Positions 28,062-36,999 of a stretch of 64,000 bases of DNA are shown piece by piece. The notes below the pieces were generated by a model that did no database searches, was not told where the DNA came from, and saw nothing but the letters and a program-made list of their open reading frames with translations. Origin of the DNA: Paraburkholderia polaris (GTDB lineage Bacteria; Pseudomonadota; Gammaproteobacteria; Burkholderiales; Burkholderiaceae); assembly GCF_012927345.1 (NCBI RefSeq), contig NZ_JABBGJ010000005.1, forward strand, positions 228,781-292,780, read 5' to 3'. Every line of letters starts with the position of its first letter. The stretch's first letter is position 1. A program made the position numbers and the translations under genes.

Positions 28062-29087
28062 CTACGACTGGGGAATCTCGACGATCATTTTTCCGATGTT
28101 CTTGCCTTGGAATAGGTCGGCAAGTGCACCGGGCAGTGCCTCGAGCCCCGTGCGAACTGTCTCCAGCGGCTTCAACCTTTGCTCAGCCACCCACTTCGCC
28201 AGTTGCGCAACTGCCGCTGGCCATTCATCCTTGAACAGTGCGGGATTGAATCCTTCGAAGCGCAAGCCGTTCGCGTGTATGGGCGTAATGTCCATCATCC
28301 ATGCGCCGTCTCCATCTCCGTATGTCGAGATTTGACCGCATTCAACGATGCGTGCGGGACGGCGCATGCGGTTCATCACAATATTGCTTACTCTGCCGCC
28401 GACGTTGTCGAAATAGACATCGGGACCATTGGGCATCAGGAGCTCCAGTTGATGGGCGAAGTCTTCAGCACGATAGTCCAATGCTCCATCAAAGCCGAGC
28501 TGCCCGACCAGAACATCCCTCTTTTCCCTGGTACTCGTCATACCGATCACTCGCGCTCCCATGATCCTGGCGATCTGACCTGCCACAGACCCTACGGATC
28601 CGGCCGCGCTCGATACTAGCACCGTCTGGCCGGCGCGAACCTTGCCGATCTTCGAGATGCCCAGATACGCTGTAATGCCGGTGATCCCGTAGACACCGAG
28701 CGCGAGAGAAGGCTTGCCGAATTGGTCATTGAACGGCGTGAGTCCCATCCAGTCATTGGCAAAAGGCCAGACCGACAGATTTGACCAAGGGGTCCATCCG
28801 GTCACTACTGAGCCGACGGGATAGTCTCGGTTGCGAGATTCGATGAGCCGGCAAACCGAAGGTCCACGCATCGGTTCGCCGAGCGGATGCGGTGACATTC
28901 TCGGCGGCGCCTTTCCGGAAATCGGAATGCGGTTGACTGGATCAAGCGAGAACGCGATCGCTTGCAACAGTACCTCGCCGTCCCTCAGATCCGGCACCGG
29001 CGCCTCCCGCACAACGAAGTCGGTTGGCTGAATGTCACCGGTCGGTAAATAGGTGTCGAATGTAATAAAATGGGTTGTCCGTGGCAT
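28062..29087 (-). CDS. NADP-dependent alkenal/alkenone reductase (CurA/LTB4DH-like MDR)
   Basis: 341 aa from the ATG at 29087, preceded by aaggaa; the open frame runs further upstream without a start signal. Medium-chain dehydrogenase/reductase lacking zinc ligands: N-terminal LRDGEVLLQAIAFSLDP, MRGPSVCRLIES, nucleotide-binding VLVSSAAGSVGSVAGQIA, then DVYFDNVGG. This subfamily reduces the C=C bond of enones or enals with NADPH. Substrate unknown. Followed downstream by the divergent-looking gap to the sigma-54 gene; upstream neighbours are broken oxidoreductase genes on the same strand. Confidence 0.87.
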   Translation of the reverse strand: MPRTTHFITFDTYLPTGDIQPTDFVVREAPVPDLRDGEVLLQAIAFSLDPVNRIPISGKAPPRMSPHPLGEPMRGPSVCRLIESRNRDYPVGSVVTGWTPWSNLSVWPFANDWMGLTPFNDQFGKPSLALGVYGITGITAYLGISKIGKVRAGQTVLVSSAAGSVGSVAGQIARIMGARVIGMTSTREKRDVLVGQLGFDGALDYRAEDFAHQLELLMPNGPDVYFDNVGGRVSNIVMNRMRRPARIVECGQISTYGDGDGAWMMDITPIHANGLRFEGFNPALFKDEWPAAVAQLAKWVAEQRLKPLETVRTGLEALPGALADLFQGKNIGKMIVEIPQS

Positions 29088-29134
29088 GGCCGGTTCCTTT
29101 GCTGGATAGTGGGGCGTCGCTCCGCACAAGCGGA

Positions 29135-29428
29135 TCACGAATACGAACTGGACAATCGATAGATGTCGGTCGGCCTCAGGATGGCTCGCGGCGGCATGCC
29201 ACGATGCACGACGTTTAGCATGGCGTCGCCGATGATCCGGGTGGTCAGCACACTGCTCGGCCAAATGCGTCGGACCGCTGTGATGACGATGTTGATTTGC
29301 GGGTCCTCGTAATCGTGCGGCGCACGCCGGCCGACCACGATGATTTCGGTCACGTCACGGGCATCCAGACACGCGTGCAATACGCCCTGACCCACCATGC
29401 CAGTCGCGCCGATCAGAACAATGCGCAT
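29135..29428 (-). pseudogene. NAD(P)-binding epimerase-like gene with a large in-frame internal deletion
   Basis: 97 codons remain of a protein normally near 220. Residues 1-38 are a perfect Rossmann start (MRIVLIGATGMVGQGVLHAC, then VVGRR). The sequence then jumps to what matches the family's C-terminal end (VRRIWPSSVLTTRIIGDAML, MPPRAILRPTDI). About 130 middle codons, including the catalytic region, are gone, yet the frame is open from ATG to stop. A translated but inactive mini-protein is possible. Confidence 0.72.
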
Positions 29429-29432
29429 GATG

Positions 29433-30255
29433 TCAGTCCGCCGGCCACTCGGGCGCCGCGGCGTCGAAATCGGCAGCGAGGCTCACTGGTTTCCAGCGCT
29501 GCATCGCCTCGCGGCGTGCCTGCTCCTCGGCTTCGACGACCTGCCAGGCGTCCGAGCCGAGCAGCAGCCGCGCGGGCAGCGTTGCGCGTGAGGCGAGTGC
29601 CACGAGCAGCTTCGCAACGCGCTCAGGGTCGCCCACTTCATGACCCACGTAGGCATCAATCAGCGCCTTGAAGTCGCCCATCGATACCTGGTAGTCTTGA
29701 GGAAGCTGCTCCAGCGTCGTGCGGGCCTCATGACCCCACCCGGTGCGCATGCCCCCGGGCTCCAACGTGCAGACCCGGATCCCGAAGGGCGCGACTTCCT
29801 TGCCCACCACGTCGCTGAATCCGCCCACGGCTGCTGATGCGCCCGCCTGCCGACGAAACCTGAAAGATGTGGCCGCCGCCCTGTGCGCGCATCACCGGAA
29901 TGGCTGCACGTGTGAGATTTACCACGCCAAACAGATTGGTCTCGATCTGCGTGCGGAAATCTGCGGCTGGCACGTGCTCAAACGGTTGAATGTGGCCGTA
30001 GCCGGCATTGTTGACCAGCACGTCCAGCCGGCCGAATCGGCGTGCCGCTTCGGACACGGCCTCGTTTGCCTGCTGTTCGTTCGTGACGTCCAGTTCGAAC
30101 GTGGCTAGCCGCTCACCATGACGCGCCTGCAAATCGGCAAATCGCGCCATGTCGCGCGCGGTCGCGAGCACTTTGCCGCCGTCCTGCAACGCGGCTTCCA
30201 GAATGGCGCGGCCCAGACCTCGCGACGCACCGGTAATCAACCAGACTTTAGACAT
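29433..30255 (-). pseudogene. Short-chain dehydrogenase broken by a small frameshifting deletion
   Basis: Start ATG 30255 gives an intact N-half (VWLITGASRGLGRAILEAAL; LDVLVNNAGYGHIQ; HIFQVSSAGGRISS). Directly after ISS the frame shifts near 29840 and the C-half (AAVGGFSDVVGKEVAPFGIR, TLEPGGMRTGWG) is read in another frame to 29433. The missing 10 or so codons should contain the catalytic YxxxK, so the enzyme is dead. The stop of this gene is 4 bp from the start of the epimerase remnant, so they were one operon. Confidence 0.85.
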
Positions 30256-30473
30256 GATCTTTTAACCTTTGAGATGCACCGACATCGGCGCCCTGGTGGT
30301 GAGAGCGCAGGCGATTCTCGAACAATTCCGAATCGCCGCGGGTCCAGCCGTCTGTCAAGACCAGACGCGTGTTTTGCGTCTGCCGAACGGCAGTCTTTGA
30401 ACACGTTTCCCGTTGCCGCCGACAGCCAGATACATTGCTGTCGGGTCGGCTCGCAGGGACGTGGTGGCACGGC

Positions 30474-31319
30474 TCACCCGGGGACGAAGCCGGTCTTGCC
30501 CTCGAACATCACGGACCCGGCGAGGTCCTTTTGCGCCTTTAGCGCGGTCAGACTCTGCGTATAGCCGCCGTCAATCGCCGCATAGGCATCCCCGCCGAGG
30601 ACGGTGCGCAGCGGGGGCTCCGGCATCTGGCTGATCGAATAGATTGCTGCGGCCATTTTCACGGGATCGCCCGAAGCGGTGTCTTCACCGTTTTCCTCGA
30701 TCCAGCGGCGCAGCTTGCCGACCGCGCTGTCCTTGTAGGCGTCGAGTTGCTGGGTCCAGCGGAAATTGGCGACAAAGCCTGTCCTGATCGAGCCTGGTTC
30801 GATGATGAGGGTCTTGATACCGAACTCGGCGACCTCCTGGCTCACCGCTTCGGCAAAGCCTTCAAGTCCGAACTTCGCGGCGTGATACAGCGAACCGCCG
30901 GGAAAACCGACGCGGCCGCCGACGCTGCTGACATGGATGAACGTGCCGCGTTTCTTCGCGCGCAACGAGCCGAGGAAGGCTCGCGTAACGTGGATAGGCG
31001 CCAGCAGATTCAGCGCAATCTGCTGCTCGATATCGGTCTCGCTCATTTCCTCCATCGCGCCGATCACGGCGCCTCCGGCGTTGTTGACGACCACGTCGAC
31101 ATCGGGATGGCGCGCAGCGGCGGCCTGAACCTGTTCGCGATCCGTCACGTCGACCGACTCCACCTGGAGCAGATCCGGATAGGCCTGCTTCAGTGCCTGC
31201 ATCGCCTCGATACGGCGCACCGCTGCAACCACGGGATGCTCCTGGGCCAGCACTTTCTCCGCGAGGGCGAGCCCCAAACCGCCGGACGCGCCGGTGATGA
31301 ACCACTTCTGACTGGACAT
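30474..31319 (-). CDS. Short-chain dehydrogenase/reductase
   Basis: 281 aa, intact classical SDR: WFITGASGGLGLALAEKVL (cofactor Gly motif), VVVNNAGGAVIGAMEEM, catalytic Ser in HVSSVGGR and YHAAK (Tyr-x-x-x-Lys). It is a paralogue of the broken SDR just downstream, with the same architecture and a C-terminal tail around TASGDPVKMAAAIY. Substrate unknown. A/T-rich DNA just upstream (31355-31385) probably holds its promoter. Confidence 0.88.
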   Translation of the reverse strand: MSSQKWFITGASGGLGLALAEKVLAQEHPVVAAVRRIEAMQALKQAYPDLLQVESVDVTDREQVQAAAARHPDVDVVVNNAGGAVIGAMEEMSETDIEQQIALNLLAPIHVTRAFLGSLRAKKRGTFIHVSSVGGRVGFPGGSLYHAAKFGLEGFAEAVSQEVAEFGIKTLIIEPGSIRTGFVANFRWTQQLDAYKDSAVGKLRRWIEENGEDTASGDPVKMAAAIYSISQMPEPPLRTVLGGDAYAAIDGGYTQSLTALKAQKDLAGSVMFEGKTGFVPG

Positions 31320-31773
31320 GATGCCGCTCTCCTAGCAAGTCGTAAGTGCCCACGCACTTAATTAATAAAGAGAATTTTTTAAACGGGTATCGCGCCAGAG
31401 AATCTGAACCCAGTTGCATATGACGCTCTGCTCCCTCTGGCTCTCTCTCAACTTGCTCGAACGTCGTATTTAAGAAAGTTGGTCAGCGCTTCGACCAGCA
31501 CCGCGTCTCGCATACCGTCATGCAACATCCGGGCCATCGCCAAGAACGGTTCGATTCCCGCCGCCCGCGTGTCGTCCAACACCTGGCCCGAAGCCGAAAG
31601 CCGTGCGGCAACTGATGGCATGGCTGTGCGTGACACCATCTGAACACTCTTCGGGTGACCGGCGGCGTCTGGACGGCATCACGAAGAGCTGCAAAGCTGC
31701 TCGTCTGGGCAGCAAGGAGCTACCGCTACCCCGCACGCGCGGCAGCGATGTGACGGACAGGGGCGGTGGTGTG
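31320..31773. other. Intergenic stretch without recognisable gene
   Basis: No supported gene. Short minus-strand frames around 31448-31736 carry no family motif. The region leads into a porin remnant. Confidence 0.4.
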
Positions 31774-31960
31774 AACTACAACCAGTTCGCCATCGGAGCG
31801 AATTGCACGTTGTCGTCGCGCACCGACGTTTATGCAGCGGTCGTCTATCAGACGGTCAACGGCCGGGATTCGACGGGAGGACCCGCTGTCGCAAACGTGA
31901 ACGGCGTATCGCCGTCGACTATTCGGCATCAAGCGGTGGGCCGGTTGGGGATCCGTACAC
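31774..31960 (+). pseudogene. C-terminal porin fragment
   Basis: The plus strand reads NYNQFAIGANCTLSSRTDVY and then AVVYQTVNGRDSTGGPAVAN followed by HQAVGRLGIR, the last two or three strands of a Burkholderia porin, including the penultimate turn and terminal strand. The terminal HxF is lost (RTPSRSN follows) and no 5' part exists, so it is an isolated 3' remnant unrelated in frame to any start. Confidence 0.8.
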
Positions 31961-32005
31961 CTTCTCGGTCAAATAGCAGCGATCTCGCTTGGCGTCGTGC
32001 TTGCA

Positions 32006-32767
32006 CTAGGAGTTCAGCGATTCTTTCTGCAATCTTCGACGCTCAAGTCCGTTGCGCAATTGGCCCGCGATGAAAGCGCTGACAACCAGCGAAACATAGA
32101 TGATTACGAGGTTGTGGCGCCAGGCATCGAGGGCGAGTTGATGTGCAGCCAGTTTCGGATCGAGTGCCGGAAGTATGACGCTCTTCGCCGCGATGATTCT
32201 CATCATCCGGATAAAGCCGGCCGCGGATAGCACTGGCAGTAGGGCGACTATTGCCAGTAGCGCGGGCTTCATCCGGCGCGCTAACGGATAGTGGCGCAAA
32301 CGGAACCACAGTCCGAGGCAACCGTGCACCCACCCGGGCGCGAGCAGAGCAAGCTGCAAGCCTTGTGTGCCACTCGTGAGAAGGGAGATGACAACACGCT
32401 CATAGTTCGGCTCGAAGCCATAGAGCGACGCAGCAAGCCGGGTCGCGACGGCGTGCCGGATGAGTAACAGAGGGAGGCTGAGGCCAGCCCACAAACGTAT
32501 CCACTCGGCGGGCGGCAGCGCCCAGTGGCGGCGTTCGTAGAGCGTGCGCAAGGCCAATGCGAAATGCAGGCAGGTCGCGCCGTAGAGCGCCATTGTTCCG
32601 GGCACGCTATGCCAGAGCCGCAGCGCCAGCGTGAGGCCGTGGCCGGCCAGGTCGAGCGACCAGATTCCGAGTGCATGATTGATCAGGTGGAGAAGAAGAT
32701 AGATCAGCAACACTATGCCCGACCCAAGTTGCAAATAACGCTGAACGGATTGCATCTGGACCTTCAA
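32006..32767 (-). CDS. Stand-alone diheme-type cytochrome b membrane protein, paralogue of the cyclase membrane domain
   Basis: 253 aa with about six hydrophobic helices. Five His align in sequence and spacing with the membrane domain of the nucleotide cyclase at 37346-39043: His27 and His31 in LLHLINHALG, His68 in CLHFALALRTLYERR, His105 in IRHAVATRL, His148 in WVHGCLGLWF. Such domains resemble succinate dehydrogenase membrane anchors and bind heme b. There is no ferredoxin or cyclase domain here; the protein ends soon after the last helix. Start is a TTG at 32767 overlapping the stop of the DUF4148 gene (TTGA), with an alternative ATG at 32755. Confidence 0.8.
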   Translation of the reverse strand: MKVQMQSVQRYLQLGSGIVLLIYLLLHLINHALGIWSLDLAGHGLTLALRLWHSVPGTMALYGATCLHFALALRTLYERRHWALPPAEWIRLWAGLSLPLLLIRHAVATRLAASLYGFEPNYERVVISLLTSGTQGLQLALLAPGWVHGCLGLWFRLRHYPLARRMKPALLAIVALLPVLSAAGFIRMMRIIAAKSVILPALDPKLAAHQLALDAWRHNLVIIYVSLVVSAFIAGQLRNGLERRRLQKESLNS

Positions 32768-33027
32768 TTGGCGGTAGTGGCCGACATGCCACGCGGTACT
32801 TTTCCGGCAGCATTCTGTTGAATGAGATTCCCCTGCTTCGTGCGGGAGACCTGTGCGGTGTAGATTGGATCGACTTCCGGGTATGACGTGTCGGTGACGT
32901 AGTTCAGGCCGTTCTGCTGCGCCTCGATCAGTTCCCGATAAACCTCGGCACGTGTCTTACTCTGGGCAAATGCGTTCGACGTTGCGAAAACGGCCAACGA
33001 TATAGCGACCATGGTGAACTTTTTCAT
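32764..33027 (-). CDS. Small secreted DUF4148 protein (type A)
   Basis: 87 aa from the ATG at 33027, with aggag upstream. Sec signal peptide cut at AFAQ (about residue 21), then SKTRAEVYRELIEAQQNGL and YVTDTSYPEVDPIY, the DUF4148 pattern. Very similar to the gene at 36165-36410. Periplasmic; function unknown for the family. Its stop overlaps the start of the cytochrome b-like gene, so the two are co-translated. Confidence 0.85.
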   Translation of the reverse strand: MKKFTMVAISLAVFATSNAFAQSKTRAEVYRELIEAQQNGLNYVTDTSYPEVDPIYTAQVSRTKQGNLIQQNAAGKVPRGMSATTAN

Positions 33028-33646
33028 CGCAGACTCCTGTGGGTGCGGGGCGATATGCGACAAGTAGACGCTGCTTCGCCGCAGGATATTCCCGCTGCCT
33101 GTGAAGAAAGGAAATTTGCGTGGCCGAGACACCTGTAGATGAGATCGATTGCGATGTGAGTGATCGAACCTTAATGCCGTCGGCCGGGTCAACTGTCCAC
33201 ATCTTCACGCCGGATGGAGCGACACACGAAGAGCGGGTCCAGGTGTCATCAGGGATGCTATGGGGGGCAAGATGAAGCGGATATTGATGTTTCACGCTTG
33301 CGAATTTAATGCGTTTTCATTTAGACAGTTTCGATGCACTCAATGAAGAGGAGGCTGGCCGCAATAGCGACGCTCCACCCGCTGGTCGGTGCGCCATATA
33401 CGCAAGGTAGCGCACGTTTTTTTCCGGCAGGTCCAGTGCACGGAGGTGGTAGGGGACCTTCGTTGGACAACTGCACGTTTGGGCGTGCCACTGTGTCCTC
33501 TTATCGTCGATCTCAAAGATGCCCTTTTTTTGCGAAAGAGAGTAGGGAATACGGATGCCGATTCAGCGGTTTAACGTTCAGAGCATCGTGCGCTGGAGTC
33601 AAGTGGACTGTGGACATCACGGGCTCGAAACCCAAGGAGTAGCAAC
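33028..33646. other. Divergent intergenic region between two DUF4148 genes
   Basis: About 620 bp without a supported gene. Open frames on either strand show no motif. It must hold the promoters of the leftward and rightward DUF4148 genes. Confidence 0.4.
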
Positions 33647-33964
33647 ATGAAATCGAATTCGCTTAATCGGCTTGTTGGTCAATCCACGCGTGGTTCGCTC
33701 ATCGTGAGTGCGGCGCTAATGGCAACGTCAGCCAGTGTGTACGCGCAAACGTCAGTGGAGCCCGGCACGCATCAGATCACCCGTGCAGAAGTGCGGCATG
33801 AACTCAAGGAGTTGGCGGCGGTCGGGTATCGCCCTATTCCCAACGATCTCTACTACCCGGATGACATTCAGGCGGCGGAACAAAGACTAGCGGCCAAACA
33901 TCAAGCGGAACAGGATGCGCTGACCGGCGGGAACCCGATAGCGCAGACGAAGCCCACGCCATGA
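33647..33964 (+). CDS. Small secreted DUF4148 protein (type B)
   Basis: 105 aa, aaggag upstream of the ATG. Signal peptide ending SVYAQ (about residue 34), then HQITRAEVRHELKELAAVGY and YYPDDIQAAEQRLAAKH. Closest relative in the window is 35705-36025. Periplasmic, function unknown. Confidence 0.85.
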   Translation: MKSNSLNRLVGQSTRGSLIVSAALMATSASVYAQTSVEPGTHQITRAEVRHELKELAAVGYRPIPNDLYYPDDIQAAEQRLAAKHQAEQDALTGGNPIAQTKPTP

Positions 33965-34282
33965 ATGCGACGAATAGCTGCCCGGGTCGGCAACGACTTC
34001 GATATCGGTGAAGCCCGCCTCGATGCAGTAATTTTCCCAGCCGGGCAGCCCGCGTCTTCAACTGCCCGGCCTGGTCATGCGACGAGACGCGGGCATGGCA
34101 GACGATCTTGCCAGCGGGTTTCGGCGTGCTGCTGAGGCTCGCATGAACCGATTCCCTTTCGTGGCGGCGATGTCCGCCAATGGTACGGCCGGCGTCAAAC
34201 GTCCCTGCCGATGCCAGCGCCGCAGTGTCGCCACCGCCGCGCCTGGTTCCGCTGCCGCTTCACTGATTGATATGAATCGCAT
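33965..34282 (-). pseudogene. IS607-family serine recombinase, N-terminal remnant
   Basis: From the ATG at 34282 the minus strand reads MRFISISEAA and ATLRRWHRQGRLTPA (MerR-type HTH). After a frameshift it reads RTIGGHRRH and AGKIVCHARVSSHDQAGQLK (serine-recombinase core with the catalytic Ser in ARVSS), then after another shift NYCIEAGFTDIEVVADPGS. This order, HTH then ARVS.DQ, is diagnostic of IS607 TnpA. At least two frameshifts and loss of the rest make it dead. It abuts the end of the DUF4148 gene; no tnpB is seen. Confidence 0.82.
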
Positions 34283-34444
34283 CCGATATCTCCAAAAGAT
34301 ATCGGGTAAAGCAACCTTTCTCTGAACGCCGTGTTCAGATTTGCGCAGGTTCAACGCGTACTGCTGGAAACCCCTGTCGTGATTACCAGCCATCTGCCGT
34401 GCACCTTCGTCGCGCTTGATACCCGACGCTAAGAGAACGGCTAG

Positions 34445-34708
34445 TCAGGAGCCGAAGAAGAGCTGGCAGTAGCTGACTGGACCTACGCATTCATTGCTGC
34501 TGGTCTGGGGCAGGGACGTGCAGCCCGCAGCCATCAGTCCCACGAACGCTGCGGGGATCCAGACCGCGCGACGGATGCGTGACGAAGTCTTCTTGCCTAC
34601 GGGCTGGTTACGCAAACCTGGGATGCCGTTCGCCGCCTTGTGGTGGCAGGGCGCGTCAGCGCTGTACGCACCAGGGATCGGGTTTTCGCGAAAATCGAAT
34701 TGGTTCAT
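34445..34708 (-). CDS. Small putative lipoprotein or membrane protein
   Basis: 87 aa from the ATG at 34708, with aggag upstream. One hydrophobic segment (about 46-58) ends in LMAAGC, a lipobox-like site, followed by TSLPQTSSNE. The lipobox lies unusually far from the N-terminus, after a basic 45-residue stretch, so it may instead be a membrane-anchored peptide. The opening MNQFDFRENPIPGAYSAD is distinctive but I do not know its family. Confidence 0.6.
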   Translation of the reverse strand: MNQFDFRENPIPGAYSADAPCHHKAANGIPGLRNQPVGKKTSSRIRRAVWIPAAFVGLMAAGCTSLPQTSSNECVGPVSYCQLFFGS

Positions 34709-35157
34709 TTGCACTTCTCCTGTCTTCAGGTTAGAGCGAGGGACGGGCATGCAGAGATGGTGACAGCGGCAAACTTCTTCTCTGCGGACTCCTGAGCGTG
34801 ATGTGCGCTATGCAATCTAGACGCCGTTTCGTCGCTGGATATTCCCACGCCGTCAAATAACACATTTGACCGACTGGGAAATTACTCCACTGTCGGTTCG
34901 CGAGCATCAGGTGGAGGGGCGATATTTGCCACCGATTCTGGTCACGTCACCATTACGTGCGCGCCAATGTCACTCTGGCGCGCGGCCACTTCAGCCAACC
35001 ATCGCGTGAACCGGTTGCGTCGAGCCCACGACCACATTCGAAATGTGAGGCGGCCTGGAATAAAACGGATGACCCGGCAGTCTGTGCATTGAAATCAGTC
35101 GGGAGGCCCGCCGGATAATCTGGTGGTCTACCTCCTGAGCCTAATCGTGAGGGCACC
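34709..35157. other. Intergenic stretch without recognisable gene
   Basis: No supported coding region or RNA gene seen. It precedes a broken metallophosphatase gene and may hold its old promoter. Confidence 0.4.
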
Positions 35158-35290
35158 GTGTCGTCAGATCTTCCATCCGATCCGTCGCGTCGCGGCGCGT
35201 TGAAATGTCTCGCCTTCGGTGGCGTAGGGACCGTGTTTGTCCTGGCCGGCGGTATTCTCACGCCGGTGGAACTGGCCCTCGCCGCCACAG
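35158..35290 (+). pseudogene. 5' stub of a Tat-exported metallophosphatase
   Basis: GTG start at 35158. The protein start contains a Tat-like signal, DPSRRGALKCLAFGGVGT, a hydrophobic stretch and LTPVELALAA, as in Burkholderia exported metallophosphatases. Family resemblance ends at about 35290, where it runs into the opposite-strand DUF1269 remnant. All catalytic motifs are missing. Confidence 0.6.
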
Positions 35291-35580
35291 AGCGTGATCG
35301 CCACGACCGCACCGCCTGCGATCGTCAGACCAGCCGGTGGGAACGCCCGTGCGACCAGTCCGGCCAGCATCCCCGTGAAGCCGCCCATCGTCGTTCCTCT
35401 CGCGAGGGCGGGCAACAGATCGCTGCGTTGCGCCAGGGTAGCTTCAGGCAAATCCTTGAGGGGCACGTTATGGTTGGCGATCACGTGGATATGTCGCCAC
35501 TCGACCCGCAACAACAGAAGTTCGTTGACGACCGTATGTGCACTATGCACATTCGGTAACAGAAAATAGATACGTCTCAT
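35287..35580 (-). pseudogene. 5' part of a DUF1269-like membrane protein
   Basis: ATG at 35580 with gagaagga upstream. About 95 family-like residues (RRIYFLLPNVHSAHTVVNEL, HIHVIANHNVPLKDLPEA, AGGAVVAITL), then foreign sequence after about 35290. The normal protein is near 160-170 aa with a second Gly-rich helix and a C-terminal domain, which are absent. It meets the metallophosphatase stub tail to tail. Confidence 0.7.
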
Positions 35581-35704
35581 GTCCTTCTCCCGAACGGTGG
35601 TTCACCAGTCCCGAAGCATCGTGAAGGTGTCGTGTGTGTACCGCAAATCGAGCGAGGTTAGCAGCCGCGCATGTGCCGGACTATCATTGTCGGCCTCTGT
35701 CGAA

Positions 35705-36025
35705 TCATGGCGTCGGCGTTGTCGGTCCGATCTGGACTACCCCTGCTACCGCATTTCTTTCCGCTTGATGTTTGGCTGCAACCTTTGCTTCCGCGGCCTG
35801 AATATCGGCAGGGTAGTCAACATCGTCGCCCTGGGCCGGGTTATACCCGGCCGCCTCCAGTTCTTCGAGCTCATGTCGCACTTCCGCGCGAGTGAGCTGA
35901 TGCGCGGCAGGGGTTGACGAAGTTTGCGCATACACGCTGGCTGAAGTTGCCATCAGTACCGCGCTCGCGACAACCAACGCACGTAATGGCTGGTCAACAA
36001 ATTGTTTCATTGAGTCCGATTTCAT
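35705..36025 (-). CDS. Small secreted DUF4148 protein (type B)
   Basis: 106 aa from the ATG at 36025, aaggag upstream. Signal peptide ending SVYAQ, then HQLTRAEVRHELEELEAAGY and YPADIQAAEAKVAAKHQAE. Paralogue of 33647-33964, with the same start MKS(N/D)S. Periplasmic, function unknown. Confidence 0.85.
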   Translation of the reverse strand: MKSDSMKQFVDQPLRALVVASAVLMATSASVYAQTSSTPAAHQLTRAEVRHELEELEAAGYNPAQGDDVDYPADIQAAEAKVAAKHQAERNAVAGVVQIGPTTPTP

Positions 36026-36164
36026 GATGGTGCTCCTTGCTTCATGGGATGCTGATTCGCGCGAAGGTTGGCTTGGGCTGCACATGATGCGAGCGGTGGT
36101 GAAAGGACGAGACGCATGCGTGCCGTAATCCGCCAGGGAAGACCAGCCGGAACGAAACGCGTCT

Positions 36165-36410
36165 TCAATTGGTCGTGCTGTCCGTTATGGCTGCGCGCTG
36201 TTGCGCAAGATGCTCCCGCTGCATGCGGGCGGCTTGTGCCGCGAAGATCGGATTGACGTCTGGGTACGAGGCGTCGGTGACGTAGGTCAGGCCGTTCTGC
36301 TGCGCTTCGACCAGTTCCTGATAGACCTCGACGCGTGTCTTGTTCTGGGCAAATGCACTCGACGAAGTGAGAACGGCGAGCGACATGGCGGTAATGACGA
36401 GCTTCTTCAT
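36165..36410 (-). CDS. Small secreted DUF4148 protein (type A)
   Basis: 81 aa from the ATG at 36410, preceded by aggag. Signal peptide MKKLVITAMSLAVL to AFAQ, then NKTRVEVYQELVEAQQNGL and YVTDASYPDVNPIF. Paralogue of 32764-33027. It lies 140 bp upstream of the type B gene on the same strand, possibly one transcript. Confidence 0.85.
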   Translation of the reverse strand: MKKLVITAMSLAVLTSSSAFAQNKTRVEVYQELVEAQQNGLTYVTDASYPDVNPIFAAQAARMQREHLAQQRAAITDSTTN

Positions 36411-36999
36411 TTCAGACTCCTGAGAGTAGTGTGCGGTATGCAATGAGTAGACGCTGCTTCATCATCAGATATTCCCGGGTCTGCGATAAAAGCATTGGCC
36501 TGACTGTCCACGTCAGCTTGCGGTCGCGACATGTTTCGGATGGCCGGTCGAGGTGATGTCGGCCGTCCGCGTGGGCTTCCCCCTTCTACGGGCAGGAGCA
36601 TGTTCGCGGGGCAGAGAGTGTGTCGTTGTGACCTTCAGCGCGGATACAATGTCTTTGAAATCACTCATCCGTCTGTCGCGCTCGAGGGCGCCGCCACTCG
36701 GTATGGGTAGAATTAAACGGGGGCGTCGGTTTGTGCATCGGACCGGGCGTGGGGAGCACTTGACTGCCGGCTCAAGCCGGAGATAGTCCACGGCGGCGGG
36801 TTTTGATTAGCTCACTGAATTTGCGTCAGCCGAGGCTTTTCCCCAAGATTTCTCCGCACTTGCGTATCGATCACATGACCTCCACGCGCCAGGCCAGAGT
36901 AATACGGAGCGAATTTGACCGTTGAGGAATAAAAACGATGTGCCGGCGCTCTTATACCTGTCGGTCATGGATTGCGGTTGTCACTGCAGGAATTTCACA
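36411..36999. other. Intergenic stretch without recognisable gene
   Basis: About 590 bp. A minus-strand frame (36513-36791) is open but has no motif, poor start and no family resemblance, so it is not called. Likely holds the promoter of the DUF4148 pair. Confidence 0.4.

Noticed and set aside
27637..28335. 232-codon plus-strand frame between the sigma-54 gene and the reductase gene
   Set aside because: No motif, no ribosome site, and its 3' part is antisense to the reductase.
36513..36791. 92-codon minus-strand frame
   Set aside because: Arg/Pro-rich random-like composition, no motif, no good start.
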